Of a stretch of 55,152 nucleotides of DNA, positions 46,226 to 55,029 are shown in pieces (the first letter of the stretch is position 1; every line of letters starts with the position of its first letter). The stretch spans positions 1 through 55,152 of the forward strand of contig JAKIUK010000023.1 in the NCBI GenBank assembly GCA_021647585.1, written 5' to 3'. The DNA is from Methylococcaceae bacterium (lineage in GTDB: Bacteria > Pseudomonadota > Gammaproteobacteria > Methylococcales > Methylomonadaceae). The notes below the pieces were generated by a model. The model worked only from the letters and a program-made list of their open reading frames with translations. It did not search any database and had not been told where the DNA came from. The translations under genes and the position numbers were made by a program.

Positions 46226-49200
46226 TTAATGATGTAAATGTGCTGATAACCAACGTTCTGCCACCTCTTTCGCCATGCCTTTTCGTTTTGCATAACTTTC
46301 TAACTGCTCCTGATCTATTTTACCCACATTAAAATATTGCGATTCAGGATGGGACAGATACCAACCACTGACAGCCGCTGTCGGAAACATCGCAAAACTT
46401 TCTGTCAATTCAATACTGGTTGATGCCGTGACATTTAACAATTCAAACAACTTGGCTTTTTCTGTATGATCCGGACAAGCAGGATATCCTGGTGCTGGTC
46501 TGATCCCTTTGTATGCTTCAGAAATAAGCTGTGCATTTTCATGTGTTTCATCTGCCGCATAGCCCCAGTAATCTTTCCTTACTTGTTCATGTAAATATTC
46601 AGCAAAGGCTTCGGCCAGACGATCAGCCAACGCTTTAAGCATGATTGAATTATAATCATCATGGTCTTTCTCAAATTGCGCTATCTTTTCTTCAATTCCA
46701 ATCCCGGCTGTCACCGCAAAACCGCCAATATAATCGGCTTTTCCGCTGTCCTTGCTGGCAATAAAATCTGACAAACAAAAGTTTGCTCTGCCTGGTGCTT
46801 TAACATTTTGCTGGCGCAAATGATGCAATATTTCCAACACCTTTGTCCGTGACTCATCTGTATACAGCTCAATATCATCATCCACGCTATTAGCAGGGAA
46901 AAAACCAATGACCGCTTTAGCAGTTAACCATTTTTCACTGACTATTTGATCCAGCATTGCCCGCGCATCATCAAATAACTTAACGGCTGTGTCTCCTACC
47001 ACCTCATCTTTTAAAATTGCGGGATATTTACCTGATAACTCCCAGGTTTGAAAAAAAGGAGTCCAGTCTATATACGGAACCAGAACATCCAGAGACAAGG
47101 AATCAATAACCTTTGTGCCTAAAAATGTGGGCTTAACAGGTTTATGAGACTCACCTTTAAACTTATTGAGTCTGGCATTTTCTAAGCTATGTTGCTTAAC
47201 CTTTGCTTTACGTCCTTTATGGCGTTCACGCACCTGCTCGTATTCTTTTCGCATTTTGGTAACATACTCTTCCTTTAATTCGTCGCTTAAAAGAGAGCTA
47301 ACGACCCCCACACTCCGTGATGCATCAGTGACATAGATGGTCGGCGCATGATAATTCTGTTCAATTTTTACTGCAGTATGTGCACGAGAGGTTGTCGCAC
47401 CTCCAATCATTAATGGAATTTCAAAGCCTTGACGCTGCATTTCTTTGGCAACGTGTACCATTTCATCTAAAGAAGGTGTAATTAAGCCACTTAAGCCGAT
47501 AATATCAACATTTTCGTCTTTGGCTTTTCTAAGAATTTGCTCAGCAGGTACCATCACACCAATATCAATCACTTCATAGTTATTACACTGTAATACTACT
47601 CCGACAATATTTTTTCCAATATCATGCACATCACCTTTAACTGTTGCCATCAAAATCTTTCCGTTTGTTTGTAAGCCCCCCTCTTTTTCTGCATCCATAA
47701 AAGGCATTAAATGCGCTACAGCTTTTTTCATCACTCGTGCTGATTTAACTACCTGAGGTAAAAACATTTTGCCTTCGCCAAACAAGTCACCAACTACATT
47801 CATACCGTCCATTAATGGCCCTTCAATCACATGTAAAGGCCGTTCTGCTTCTATTCGTGCTTGCTCTGCATCCTCAACAATATAATCTGCATTACCTTTA
47901 ACTAAAGCATGCTCTATGCGTTTGCTGACAGACCAGTTTCTCCATTCCAGATCTTCTTTCTTGGCTACCCCTCCTTCCCCTTGATACTTTTGCGCCATTT
48001 CTAACATAGCCTCGGTTGCATCAGGATTACGGTTAAGCACGACATCTTCTACCGCTTTACGTAGTTCATCAGGGATGTCTTCATAGATAGCCAACTGGCC
48101 TGCATTAACAATCCCCATTCCCATGCCTGCTTTAATCGCATGGTAAAGAAAAACGGCATGAATGGCCTCACGGACTAAATTATTTCCACGAAAAGAAAAA
48201 GAAACATTAGATACGCCGCCAGAAATTAAAGCATACGGACAGGTTTTTTTAATTTCGCGGGTTGCCTCAATAAAGTCTACGCCATAATTATTATGCTCAT
48301 CAATACCCGTTGCAATGGCAAATATATTGGGATCAAAAATAATATCTTCGGGCGGGAAACTAACCACTTCTGTCAGTATTTTATAGGCACGCTGACAAAT
48401 TTCTATTTTTCGTGCCATGGTGTCAGCCTGGCCCTCTTCATCAAAAGCCATGACTATCATTGCCGCACCATAACGACGAATCAATCTGGCGTGTTTTATA
48501 AAGTTATCTTCACCCTCTTTAATAGAGATAGAGTTAACAATGCCTTTACCTTGAATACACTTTAATCCCGCTTCTAAAATATCCCATTTCGAGGAATCCA
48601 GCATTATAGGCACTTTCGCAATATCGGGTTCAGAGGCAATTAAATGCAGAAAACGCACCATCGCTTCTTTTGATTCCAACATGCCTTCATCCATGTTGAT
48701 ATCAATAATTTGTGCACCATTTTCAACCTGATCTTTGGCAACTTCCAATGCCGTCTCAAAATCACCTTCAACAATTAAGCGTTTAAATCTCGCAGATCCA
48801 GTAATATTTGTTCTTTCTCCAACATTGACAAATAGCGAATTAGCAGTAATATTTTGTGCTTCCAATCCTGATAATCGGCATTGTTTTTCAATGATAGGGA
48901 TTTTTCTTGGCGGATACTTTTGAACTTCATCAATTATCGCTTTAATATATTCAGGCGATGTTCCACAACAGCCACCAATAATATTTAAATACCCTTGTTT
49001 TGCCCAGTCAGCAATTTCTTTTGCCATTTCTTCAGGCGTTTCATCATATTCACCAAATTCATTGGGTAATCCAGCATTGGGATGGGCGGATATATGAGTA
49101 TCTGCAATATTTGAAACTTCTTCTATATATTGACGTAATTCAGTTGCACCCAAAGCACAGTTAAAACCAATGGAAACAGGATCTACATGGCTTAATGAAT

Positions 49201-49894
49201 TCCAGAAAGCTGCAGCTGTCTGCCCTGACAAAGTGCGACCAGATGCATCAGTAATCGTGCCTGAAATCATCACAGGTAACTTATATCCCAATACATCAAA
49301 ATACTGTTCTACCGCAAAAATAGCGGCTTTAGCATTTAAGGTATCAAAAATAGTTTCGATTAAAATGATATCTACGCCAGCATCGCACATGCCACGTACT
49401 GCCTCAGTGTATGCCTCAACTAATTCATCAAAAGATATATTTCGAAAACCAGGATCATTAACCTCTGGGGACATAGATGCGGTACGATTTGTTGGGCCTA
49501 AAGTTCCCGCAACAAAACGTGGTTTTTCTGGATTTAATGCAGTAACTTCTGTGGCAACCTCTTTAGCTATACGAACAGACTCTAAGTTAATTTCATAAGC
49601 CAATGACTCCATTTTGTAATCAGCCATGGCAATACTGGTTGCATTAAAGGTATTGGTCTCAACTATATCTACACCGACATCAAAATATGCCTTATGAATG
49701 GCTTTTATAATCTCCGGTTGAGTCAGTGATAACAGATCATTATTGCCTTTTAAATCACATTCCCACTCAGCAAACCTCTCACCTCGATAATCTTTTTCTT
49801 CCAGATTATAACTTTGAATCATCGTCCCCATTGCTCCATCAAGAAACAAAATACGTTGCGACAATTGTTGTTTTAATAATTTTATGTTATTCAT
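46226..49894 (-). CDS. metH: Cobalamin-dependent methionine synthase
   Basis: 1222 residues from the ATG at 49894; a TTG at 49924 is an unlikely longer start. Domains in order: homocysteine-binding barrel (LFLDGAMGTMIQ; zinc cysteines in GFNCALG and GGCCGTSP), pterin-binding barrel (FVNVGERTNITGS), the cap, the B12 domain with DVHDIGKNIV (His that ligates cobalt), and the AdoMet reactivation domain (about 890-1222, with PAPGYPACPDH). Needs B12. The upstream 99 bases do not show a convincing riboswitch. Confidence 0.97.
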   Translation of the reverse strand: MNNIKLLKQQLSQRILFLDGAMGTMIQSYNLEEKDYRGERFAEWECDLKGNNDLLSLTQPEIIKAIHKAYFDVGVDIVETNTFNATSIAMADYKMESLAYEINLESVRIAKEVATEVTALNPEKPRFVAGTLGPTNRTASMSPEVNDPGFRNISFDELVEAYTEAVRGMCDAGVDIILIETIFDTLNAKAAIFAVEQYFDVLGYKLPVMISGTITDASGRTLSGQTAAAFWNSLSHVDPVSIGFNCALGATELRQYIEEVSNIADTHISAHPNAGLPNEFGEYDETPEEMAKEIADWAKQGYLNIIGGCCGTSPEYIKAIIDEVQKYPPRKIPIIEKQCRLSGLEAQNITANSLFVNVGERTNITGSARFKRLIVEGDFETALEVAKDQVENGAQIIDINMDEGMLESKEAMVRFLHLIASEPDIAKVPIMLDSSKWDILEAGLKCIQGKGIVNSISIKEGEDNFIKHARLIRRYGAAMIVMAFDEEGQADTMARKIEICQRAYKILTEVVSFPPEDIIFDPNIFAIATGIDEHNNYGVDFIEATREIKKTCPYALISGGVSNVSFSFRGNNLVREAIHAVFLYHAIKAGMGMGIVNAGQLAIYEDIPDELRKAVEDVVLNRNPDATEAMLEMAQKYQGEGGVAKKEDLEWRNWSVSKRIEHALVKGNADYIVEDAEQARIEAERPLHVIEGPLMDGMNVVGDLFGEGKMFLPQVVKSARVMKKAVAHLMPFMDAEKEGGLQTNGKILMATVKGDVHDIGKNIVGVVLQCNNYEVIDIGVMVPAEQILRKAKDENVDIIGLSGLITPSLDEMVHVAKEMQRQGFEIPLMIGGATTSRAHTAVKIEQNYHAPTIYVTDASRSVGVVSSLLSDELKEEYVTKMRKEYEQVRERHKGRKAKVKQHSLENARLNKFKGESHKPVKPTFLGTKVIDSLSLDVLVPYIDWTPFFQTWELSGKYPAILKDEVVGDTAVKLFDDARAMLDQIVSEKWLTAKAVIGFFPANSVDDDIELYTDESRTKVLEILHHLRQQNVKAPGRANFCLSDFIASKDSGKADYIGGFAVTAGIGIEEKIAQFEKDHDDYNSIMLKALADRLAEAFAEYLHEQVRKDYWGYAADETHENAQLISEAYKGIRPAPGYPACPDHTEKAKLFELLNVTASTSIELTESFAMFPTAAVSGWYLSHPESQYFNVGKIDQEQLESYAKRKGMAKEVAERWLSAHLHH

Positions 49895-49993
49895 TGAAGA
49901 TAAAGTTGGATAATGTCTGTTCAATCAGTGACATGCATCATTGTAGCTTTAACTATTGCCTGATATGATACTAATAAAACCAGGAGAGAACTC

Positions 49994-50182
49994 ATGTCAA
50001 AACTAGGCTTAATAGATGTCATCAAAAGCGTTATTGCAGCGGGTATTGGAATACAAAGTAAAAAAAATAGGGAACTGGATTTTGAACATGGCTCACTATC
50101 TCAATACCTGATTGTAGGCTTAATCGCGACCCTGTTATTTATTATTACTATTGTATTCATTGTTTCAACAGTAACAAATTGA
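49994..50182 (+). CDS. DUF2970 small membrane protein
   Basis: 62 residues: soluble amphipathic N-part (LIDVIKSVIAAGIGIQSKKNRELDFEHGS) followed by one membrane helix (YLIVGLIATLLFIITIVFIV). This KSVxAAxxGxQSxxNRxxDF pattern is DUF2970. Strong AGGAGAG SD. Divergent from metH. Function unknown. Confidence 0.85.
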   Translation: MSKLGLIDVIKSVIAAGIGIQSKKNRELDFEHGSLSQYLIVGLIATLLFIITIVFIVSTVTN

Positions 50183-50206
50183 TCAATTATAGCTATCACT
50201 TTAAGC

Positions 50207-50233
50207 AAAAAGCCCGGTTTAACCCAGGCTTTT
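50207..50233 (+). terminator. Rho-independent terminator after DUF2970 gene
   Basis: AAAAGCC (50208-50214) pairs with GGCTTTT (50227-50233), with further GG/CC pairing inside. The symmetric A/T flanks mean it could also serve the convergent gene ending at 50258. Confidence 0.7.
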
Positions 50234-50257
50234 AATATTCACAGTTCAACTTAGTGT

Positions 50258-50689
50258 TTATTCTGAAGTTTTGAAACTGTTCTTGATACCTATAAACATT
50301 TCTTTAATGCCTCCGAACAATGCCATAAATACAAATGGCTGCTTTAACATCAACAACAGTCTTATAACAGCTATTACAAAGAAAGGAACCACGAAAGGAA
50401 TGATTTCAAAAAGAATACCTATAAAAGTACCACCTGTTCCTGTTTGTAATCCTGCTGTATCACTATTATCGCGCGCATTAAGGCCGCCTGCACTGTCATA
50501 TTTGCTGCTAACATCACCGTCAAATATCTCAATAATCATTGCATTAAAATATATCATTATCATCTGTAAGGCCAGATACACAACAACACTCCCTGCTACC
50601 CAATACAATTTATTGCCAGTATTAGCTTCAGTTGCCGTTCTATATATCCATACCGCTATCAAAATTGTAATCAGTCCACCAAAAACCAT
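50258..50689 (-). CDS. Membrane protein with three helices, unknown
   Basis: 143 residues. Hydrophobic segments at about 1-16, 29-53 and 87-115; a polar, glycine-rich loop with DGDVSSKYDSAGG between the second and third. Good SD (AAGAGG) before the ATG supports translation. No family recognised. Starts the accessory end of the window. Confidence 0.6.
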   Translation of the reverse strand: MVFGGLITILIAVWIYRTATEANTGNKLYWVAGSVVVYLALQMIMIYFNAMIIEIFDGDVSSKYDSAGGLNARDNSDTAGLQTGTGGTFIGILFEIIPFVVPFFVIAVIRLLLMLKQPFVFMALFGGIKEMFIGIKNSFKTSE

Positions 50690-50809
50690 TTCATTTACCT
50701 CTTGTTATTTTATTATTATCAAAAATATATCCAAAATACCTTACACAGGTTACCTTATTTACCTAGTACTCAGCTATCCTAAAACTCTCATTATCCTAAT
50801 ATAGCTTCC

Positions 50810-50870
50810 CCGGCACAATTAATACACCCAGGCAACTGCTCCCTGGTTGACATTCATCCTCGCAGTCATT
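50810..50870 (-). repeat. Dispersed GGA-loop hairpin repeat, copy b
   Basis: GGCAACTGCTCCCTGGTTG (50831-50849) nearly matches GGCAACTGCTCCTGCGTTG at 54546-54564. CCAGG (50828-50832) pairs with CCTGG (50842-50846), and on the minus strand a GCGAGGATGA segment lies beside it. Same family as the copies at 1, 54546 and 54648. Confidence 0.5.
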
Positions 50871-51265
50871 GAAGATAAACTAAATTCTGCTTCAACTACC
50901 CACACTGTCGATATGTGTTGCTAACTTTCTGTTACAAACAAATAATAAAGTAACTAGCTGAAATTCTGTCTATCGTATTTAAAAATACTGTAGCATCCAT
51001 ACTCTAACTATTATACCAACATAGTAATTTACAAGTTATCTCTATTTAAAGAAATAAAAACGATCAACTACAATCTTATCAAAAATATAATTCTTCATAA
51101 AATGCAGAAGACCATTAATATCTTTTTTCCTCACTCTTGAAATCAGTAATATTCTGAATACCATACAAGCACATACATTTGCTGATCGAGCATTTTACAG
51201 CTTTATTGTAACAGTCTAAATCACTGCTGTAGACACATGTCATTATGTTTCTTCTTGAGTTGCAT
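50871..51265. other. AT-rich gap
   Basis: No ORF with an SD, no RNA gene and no clear hairpin terminator was seen in this stretch. Confidence 0.35.
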
Positions 51266-51271
51266 AGTAAT

Positions 51272-51440
51272 ACCTGATTACCCATGCGCTTACACTATTT
51301 TAATAATAGCTAATTTTGAGTACTGTCATTTGTGAAGTGAAGTGAAGTTAACTCAAACTTAACTACAAAATAGAGAACAAACTGTGATAGATTAATAGTT
51401 ATTTAATAAAATATGGGCCGAAGCTCATGGGTAATCAGGT
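51272..51440. mobile_element. MITE type D (169 bp, AGTAAT duplication)
   Basis: ACCTGATTACCCATG (51272-51286) and CATGGGTAATCAGGT (51426-51440) are perfect 15-base inverted ends. AGTAAT lies directly outside both (51266-51271, 51441-51446) as a target duplication. The interior has no ORF and holds a GTGAA triplet repeat. Family of the parent transposase not identified. Confidence 0.75.
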
Positions 51441-51541
51441 AGTAATATATTCACCCTACTCTATAAATATATTTAACAGAATTACGCCCACTATTATCCT
51501 TTCAGTTTGTATTGTTACTATGGAATAAATGCACATTTATC

Positions 51542-51569
51542 TTGACTTTATCTTTGTCTAAAGTAACAT
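51542..51569 (+). promoter_or_regulatory. Candidate sigma-70 promoter for the 42-residue microprotein
   Basis: TTGACT (51542-51547) and TAACAT (51564-51569) are separated by 16 bases, about 65 bases upstream of the ATG at 51634. Confidence 0.45.
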
Positions 51570-51633
51570 AACAAGTTCGAAAGCCAGATACATGGCACTT
51601 TTATTTATTCACAACAAAAAAGGTAGGACACTC

Positions 51634-51762
51634 ATGGGAGCGATCTTAGACGTAACAGAAATGCTTAAAGAGCCTGCAGGTATGGTTGGCGCAGTAGTTG
51701 TAATCGCTGCTGGTTATTTTTTCGTAAAATGGGTCTTTAAAGAGCCTTCTGACGAAGAATAA
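51634..51762 (+). CDS. 42-residue single-helix membrane microprotein
   Basis: Begins MGAILDVTEMLKEPAG, then one membrane helix (MVGAVVVIAAGYFFVKWVF) and an acidic tail KEPSDEE. A strong SD (AGGTAGGA) lies at good spacing, a promoter lies upstream and a textbook terminator follows, so it is very likely a real monocistronic gene. Lys/Trp after the helix and the acidic end suggest an inner-membrane protein with a cytoplasmic C-terminus. Family unknown. Confidence 0.75.
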   Translation: MGAILDVTEMLKEPAGMVGAVVVIAAGYFFVKWVFKEPSDEE

Positions 51763-51785
51763 GCTACAGCAATTCTTGCTACTTA

Positions 51786-51819
51786 AAGCCGTTTCAGTTT
51801 AACTGATTCGGCTTTTTTT
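51786..51819 (+). terminator. Rho-independent terminator
   Basis: AAGCCG.TTCAG pairs with CTGA.TCGGCTT over a short loop and runs into TTTTTTT. It closes the 42-residue gene and insulates the HTTM gene. Confidence 0.85.
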
Positions 51820-51901
51820 CATTTAAGCCCTTTCAAAATGAATGCCGAGGTACTTTTTACCTTATAATCTATACGTTTTTTAATACTACTTTTTTAAAAG
51901 A

Positions 51902-53809
51902 ATGTATAAGATACTTTATTCAAAAATATCACACCTATATTACAGTAAAGCTCCAGCCACGGGTGTCGGCCTATTTCGTTTATTATTTGGCCTGATCACT
52001 CTCCAGGAAATCTTTTTTCTTCTATATTTTAATCATTTGATTTTCGACCCCATCCCATATCTGGATGTCGAATTCCCTATGATTCCTTTTTTTCTTTGTC
52101 TCTGGGCTGTTGTGGCTACTTTTTTGACTATAGGCTACCGTAGCCAACAGTCTATCATTGCTAACTATATCTTCTGGATCGTATTTGTCAACTTCACCCC
52201 TATGCAACGTGATTTTGATGGCGGCTTTGACCTTTTCATGATAGGCGCCAATTTTTTTATGATTTTTATGCCTATCGATAAAGCATTTTCTATCGATAAC
52301 CTAAAAAACAAACTTCAAACACCCTTCAAACACTATTCCTTATACCCTAAACAAGAAATTTCAATCCTTGCCTATTATCTCCCTGTCTTTATCTGCCTTG
52401 GTTTTCTTTATTTTGACTCTGCCATTCATAAAATGTTTGCAGAACACTGGAGAAATGGTCTTGGCGCTTGGCTACCAGCATCCATGCCTTATTATATATC
52501 GCCAATCAAAATGACATGGCTACTCAATAACGAAATTTTACAAAAAACTGTTGGCTATATCATCATATTCTTTCAATTTACATTTATATTTTTTTTTCAT
52601 ATACGTCAACTCAGACCTTTATTTTTTTTAATTGGCGCAGGACTACATCTAGGAATCACAATTACTTTAAACATTTACCCCTTTGGTATGGGTATGCTTA
52701 TTTTCTATACCTTAATAATGCCTTTTTCCTGGTATCGCAAAATAGGATTGTTTCTTTGTGCAAAAGAACCGTCCCTTATCGTCTTCTATGACGATAAATG
52801 CCCTCTTTGTTGCCGAACCATATTAACCATTAATCATTTTGATATTTTTAACTGTATAGATTTCAAAAGCGTCCAATCACAAGCATTAGAATATCCTGCC
52901 CTCAACAACATTAATCAATCAACATTATTAACTGATTTGTATGCTTTGGATCGTAGAAACACACTTTACTCTGGAGTTGACACCTACGCCCATATACTTA
53001 TAAAAATGCGATATCTTGCTTTAGCCGGGTATATCCTTAAATTTCCTGGCATATATCAACTTTCTAGCAAAATCTATAGAAATATCGCTGACACACGTAA
53101 CCGCATAACATGCGATGTAAGCTGTGTACCCGAATCAAATGCAACAAAACAACTTTCATTTTACGATCAGTTTTTTAATTCCGAAGTTACCGTCAACCCA
53201 AAACGCTATATTCACAGGACCAGCCGAATTCTTTTAGTTTTATTTTTATTTCAAATAAATAGCAGTATTCATTATGGAATTTTTTATCGACTTGGGCTAA
53301 ATACCAACGATTCGGTGCTTGGCTCTCTCATATCTGATCTTAGCAATACATTTATTCTTTTTTCCAATACATTTATTGGAATAACACCTCACGCACTATA
53401 TCTACACGATCATTTTAAAGGCTACAATCACCTTATTGCTATCACTTATATTGACACACAAGGCAACGAAAAATGGCTACCCTTCGTATCCCCTGAAGGC
53501 AGACTATTATCCCCTAACTGGGGTCGCGTACATTCAATGTGGGCTAATATTGCCGTCACTCCCAATATTGATAACCAGCGTCTAAAAAAATTCATCATGA
53601 AAACAACCGCTTTTTGGGGAATTAAATCAGATCTTAACTTAAACAACACCCTATTTATGATTAAATTAAAAAAAATATCTGCACCTTCTTACTGGGTCTA
53701 CGACCTTCTTAATTCAAATTTATCTGGTAACTGGATATCTATAGGTAATGCTTCATGGCACGATAAATCGATAAAAATACAGCTGCCGGATAACATTAAT
53801 TTACTATAG
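51902..53809 (+). CDS. HTTM (gamma-carboxylase-like) membrane protein fused to DCC domain
   Basis: 635 residues. The first 280 form an HTTM domain: GVGLFRLLFGLITLQEI, then several helices, LGFLYFDSAIHKMFAEHWRNGLGAWL and LGAGLH-type GAGLHLGITITLNIYPFG, as in vitamin-K-dependent carboxylase relatives. A DCC (DUF393) thiol-oxidoreductase domain follows (VFYDDKCPLC with C300 and C303). The last 220 residues hold another helix near 445 and a soluble region I do not recognise. Bacterial HTTM-DCC pairs are known, and here they are fused. Reaction unknown. Confidence 0.8.
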   Translation: MYKILYSKISHLYYSKAPATGVGLFRLLFGLITLQEIFFLLYFNHLIFDPIPYLDVEFPMIPFFLCLWAVVATFLTIGYRSQQSIIANYIFWIVFVNFTPMQRDFDGGFDLFMIGANFFMIFMPIDKAFSIDNLKNKLQTPFKHYSLYPKQEISILAYYLPVFICLGFLYFDSAIHKMFAEHWRNGLGAWLPASMPYYISPIKMTWLLNNEILQKTVGYIIIFFQFTFIFFFHIRQLRPLFFLIGAGLHLGITITLNIYPFGMGMLIFYTLIMPFSWYRKIGLFLCAKEPSLIVFYDDKCPLCCRTILTINHFDIFNCIDFKSVQSQALEYPALNNINQSTLLTDLYALDRRNTLYSGVDTYAHILIKMRYLALAGYILKFPGIYQLSSKIYRNIADTRNRITCDVSCVPESNATKQLSFYDQFFNSEVTVNPKRYIHRTSRILLVLFLFQINSSIHYGIFYRLGLNTNDSVLGSLISDLSNTFILFSNTFIGITPHALYLHDHFKGYNHLIAITYIDTQGNEKWLPFVSPEGRLLSPNWGRVHSMWANIAVTPNIDNQRLKKFIMKTTAFWGIKSDLNLNNTLFMIKLKKISAPSYWVYDLLNSNLSGNWISIGNASWHDKSIKIQLPDNINLL

Positions 53810-53906
53810 CTGATTTTACTATTGCATCCATTGACCAGCCATGATATAAAATGGCTGTGCTTTAAAAGTACACGTATAACTATAAAAAAACAATTTGGAG
53901 GAAATA

Positions 53907-54014
53907 ATGAAAAAACTTTTATCGGTAATCGCTATTACTTTAATGCTTTTCGGTGTAACTGGCTGTATGGATGACCCTGATGGTGCACAACAGCATATAA
54001 CCAAAAACAATTAA
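53907..54014 (+). CDS. Micro-lipoprotein 1 (35 residues)
   Basis: MKKLLSVIAITLMLFGVTGC is a signal with lipobox VTGC; the mature part is only 16 residues, starting CMDDPDG and ending ITKNN. A strong GGAGGA SD precedes the ATG. It is a paralogue of the gene at 54195. Size and pairing recall entericidins, but the sequence does not clearly belong there. Met at +2 and Asp at +3 suggest outer-membrane sorting. Confidence 0.75.
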   Translation: MKKLLSVIAITLMLFGVTGCMDDPDGAQQHITKNN

Positions 54015-54194
54015 AGTTTTTGTTTTTACGGGATAGTCCGTTAGTACCTCTTACAACATATATTGTATTTAGAGGAGCTAAAGGGCTATCCCGTATTGCT
54101 TATATCTTCTGTACTTGTTACTTATCAATAAGAAGATATTATCAAACACCCATATACTTTACTAAAAAAAATATAATATCCTTTGGAGGAAACA

Positions 54195-54317
54195 ATGAAA
54201 AAAGTATTATCTTTAATTGCTATAACAATAATGGTTGTCGGCTTGTCTGGTTGTATGGATGATCCAGACGGTTCAAGACAAAAAGTTTCAAGCCCTACTT
54301 CATCTATTCAGTTGTAA
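54195..54317 (+). CDS. Micro-lipoprotein 2 (40 residues)
   Basis: MKKVLSLIAITIMVVGLSGC with lipobox LSGC, then CMDDPDG as in its upstream neighbour and a different Ser/Gln-rich tail (mature 21 residues). The leaders share an identical GGAGGAAA.AATGAAAAAA start. An intervening 180 bases and a terminator after this gene suggest one small operon. Function unknown. Confidence 0.75.
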   Translation: MKKVLSLIAITIMVVGLSGCMDDPDGSRQKVSSPTSSIQL

Positions 54318-54332
54318 GCTAATTTGGGCATT

Positions 54333-54354
54333 AGAGACCCATAATCGGGTCTCT
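54333..54354 (+). terminator. Rho-independent terminator after micro-lipoproteins
   Basis: AGAGACCC (54333-54340) pairs perfectly with GGGTCTCT (54347-54354) across six bases, followed by TCCTTTT. Confidence 0.8.
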
Positions 54355-54545
54355 TCCTTTTATCACGATTCATAAATTTCATTCACACTCATTGAACCAG
54401 ACTTTTCCACCAATAGGCATACTCATATCACCCAATTAGATTATATATTCCTAATATACTTCCATAACCTTATTTGTCGTTTACATTAAAAATTTCTTGA
54501 GCAACAAAACTTCTCAGAAAATTTCACCTCGGTAAAAGCCCCCTC

Positions 54546-54590
54546 GGCAACTGCTCCTGCGTTGTTCTATTACACACCATCCCGGGTGTT
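54546..54590 (-). repeat. Dispersed GGA-loop hairpin repeat, copy c
   Basis: On the minus strand ACACC-CGGGAT-GGTGT (stem at 54574-54578 / 54585-54589) is followed by CAACGCAGGAGCAGTTG. The order, a hairpin with a GGGAT loop and then a GCAGGAGCARTTG core, matches copies a, b and d. Confidence 0.55.
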
Positions 54591-54647
54591 ATTATGTGTT
54601 ACCTTCTACATTTCCATGGCATTAGGCACTGCCCTATCTCCTGTGTA

Positions 54648-54694
54648 AACCACTGGGAGGTGGTTAATGCAGATATTGCAAGGAGCAATATATC
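54648..54694 (+). repeat. Dispersed GGA-loop hairpin repeat, copy d
   Basis: Two adjacent perfect hairpins: AACCAC-TGGGAG-GTGGTT (54648-54665), then ATATTGC-AAGGA-GCAATAT (54673-54691). Both loops contain GGA. The segment between (AATGCAGAT) is identical to that in copy a at 38-46. Confidence 0.65.
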
Positions 54695-54756
54695 CATACA
54701 TACATGTCCGTCCCGCTGGTCGAAATTACAACCTATTTAAAGTTTGAACTATGCCT

Positions 54757-55029
54757 TATCCTAGAAAAATCAGTTGACCGCTGAAAATTTACCAAATCGA
54801 TTGAATGATACGGGTAGTCAAGATTACTGCGACCCACCCGTTTGCTGAGAGTATGCTGCTCCATGATTTTAAGAAGAAACCTGGACGAAAAATCCTGCAG
54901 AATAACTCATGATAAGGACTATGACCATTGTCTACATGGATAATGGTATGGACCCACGCCACTTTCAATCTGGCCTGAATAAGGTCAGAATGGAATTTCT
55001 ACAAACCATAAAAAAGTGGAGTGAATCAG
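54757..55029 (+). ncRNA. Probable IS110 bridge RNA (non-coding left end)
   Basis: About 270 bases without an ORF lie directly before the IS110 transposase start. In IS110 elements this region encodes the bridge/seek RNA, which pairs with target and donor DNA. Its left limit is set at the block CCTAGAAAAATCAGTTGACC, which recurs inverted at 361-382 as the probable element terminus. Stretches from 54850-54938 are conserved in the decayed copy at 208-290, which supports function in the element. Exact RNA ends cannot be read. Confidence 0.5.

Noticed and set aside
49895..49993. Possible SAM or cobalamin riboswitch upstream of metH
   Set aside because: Only 99 bases are available, shared with a divergent gene, and no B12-box or SAM-I core could be recognised.
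50271..50804. 177-residue ORF antisense to the membrane protein at 50258-50689
   Set aside because: Its composition is that of an antisense frame of a hydrophobic gene (Pro/Ile/Lys-rich), and it runs through non-coding DNA. The minus-strand frame has a good SD and helices.
51300..51365. GTGAA tandem microrepeat as a CRISPR or phase-variation tract
   Set aside because: Only three units, not within a gene or promoter element that I can identify, and no spacers. It lies inside a MITE.
54020..54262. 80-residue ORF overlapping the second micro-lipoprotein
   Set aside because: It runs out of frame through the SD and leader of the lipoprotein gene, which has a lipobox and a paralogue; this frame has neither.
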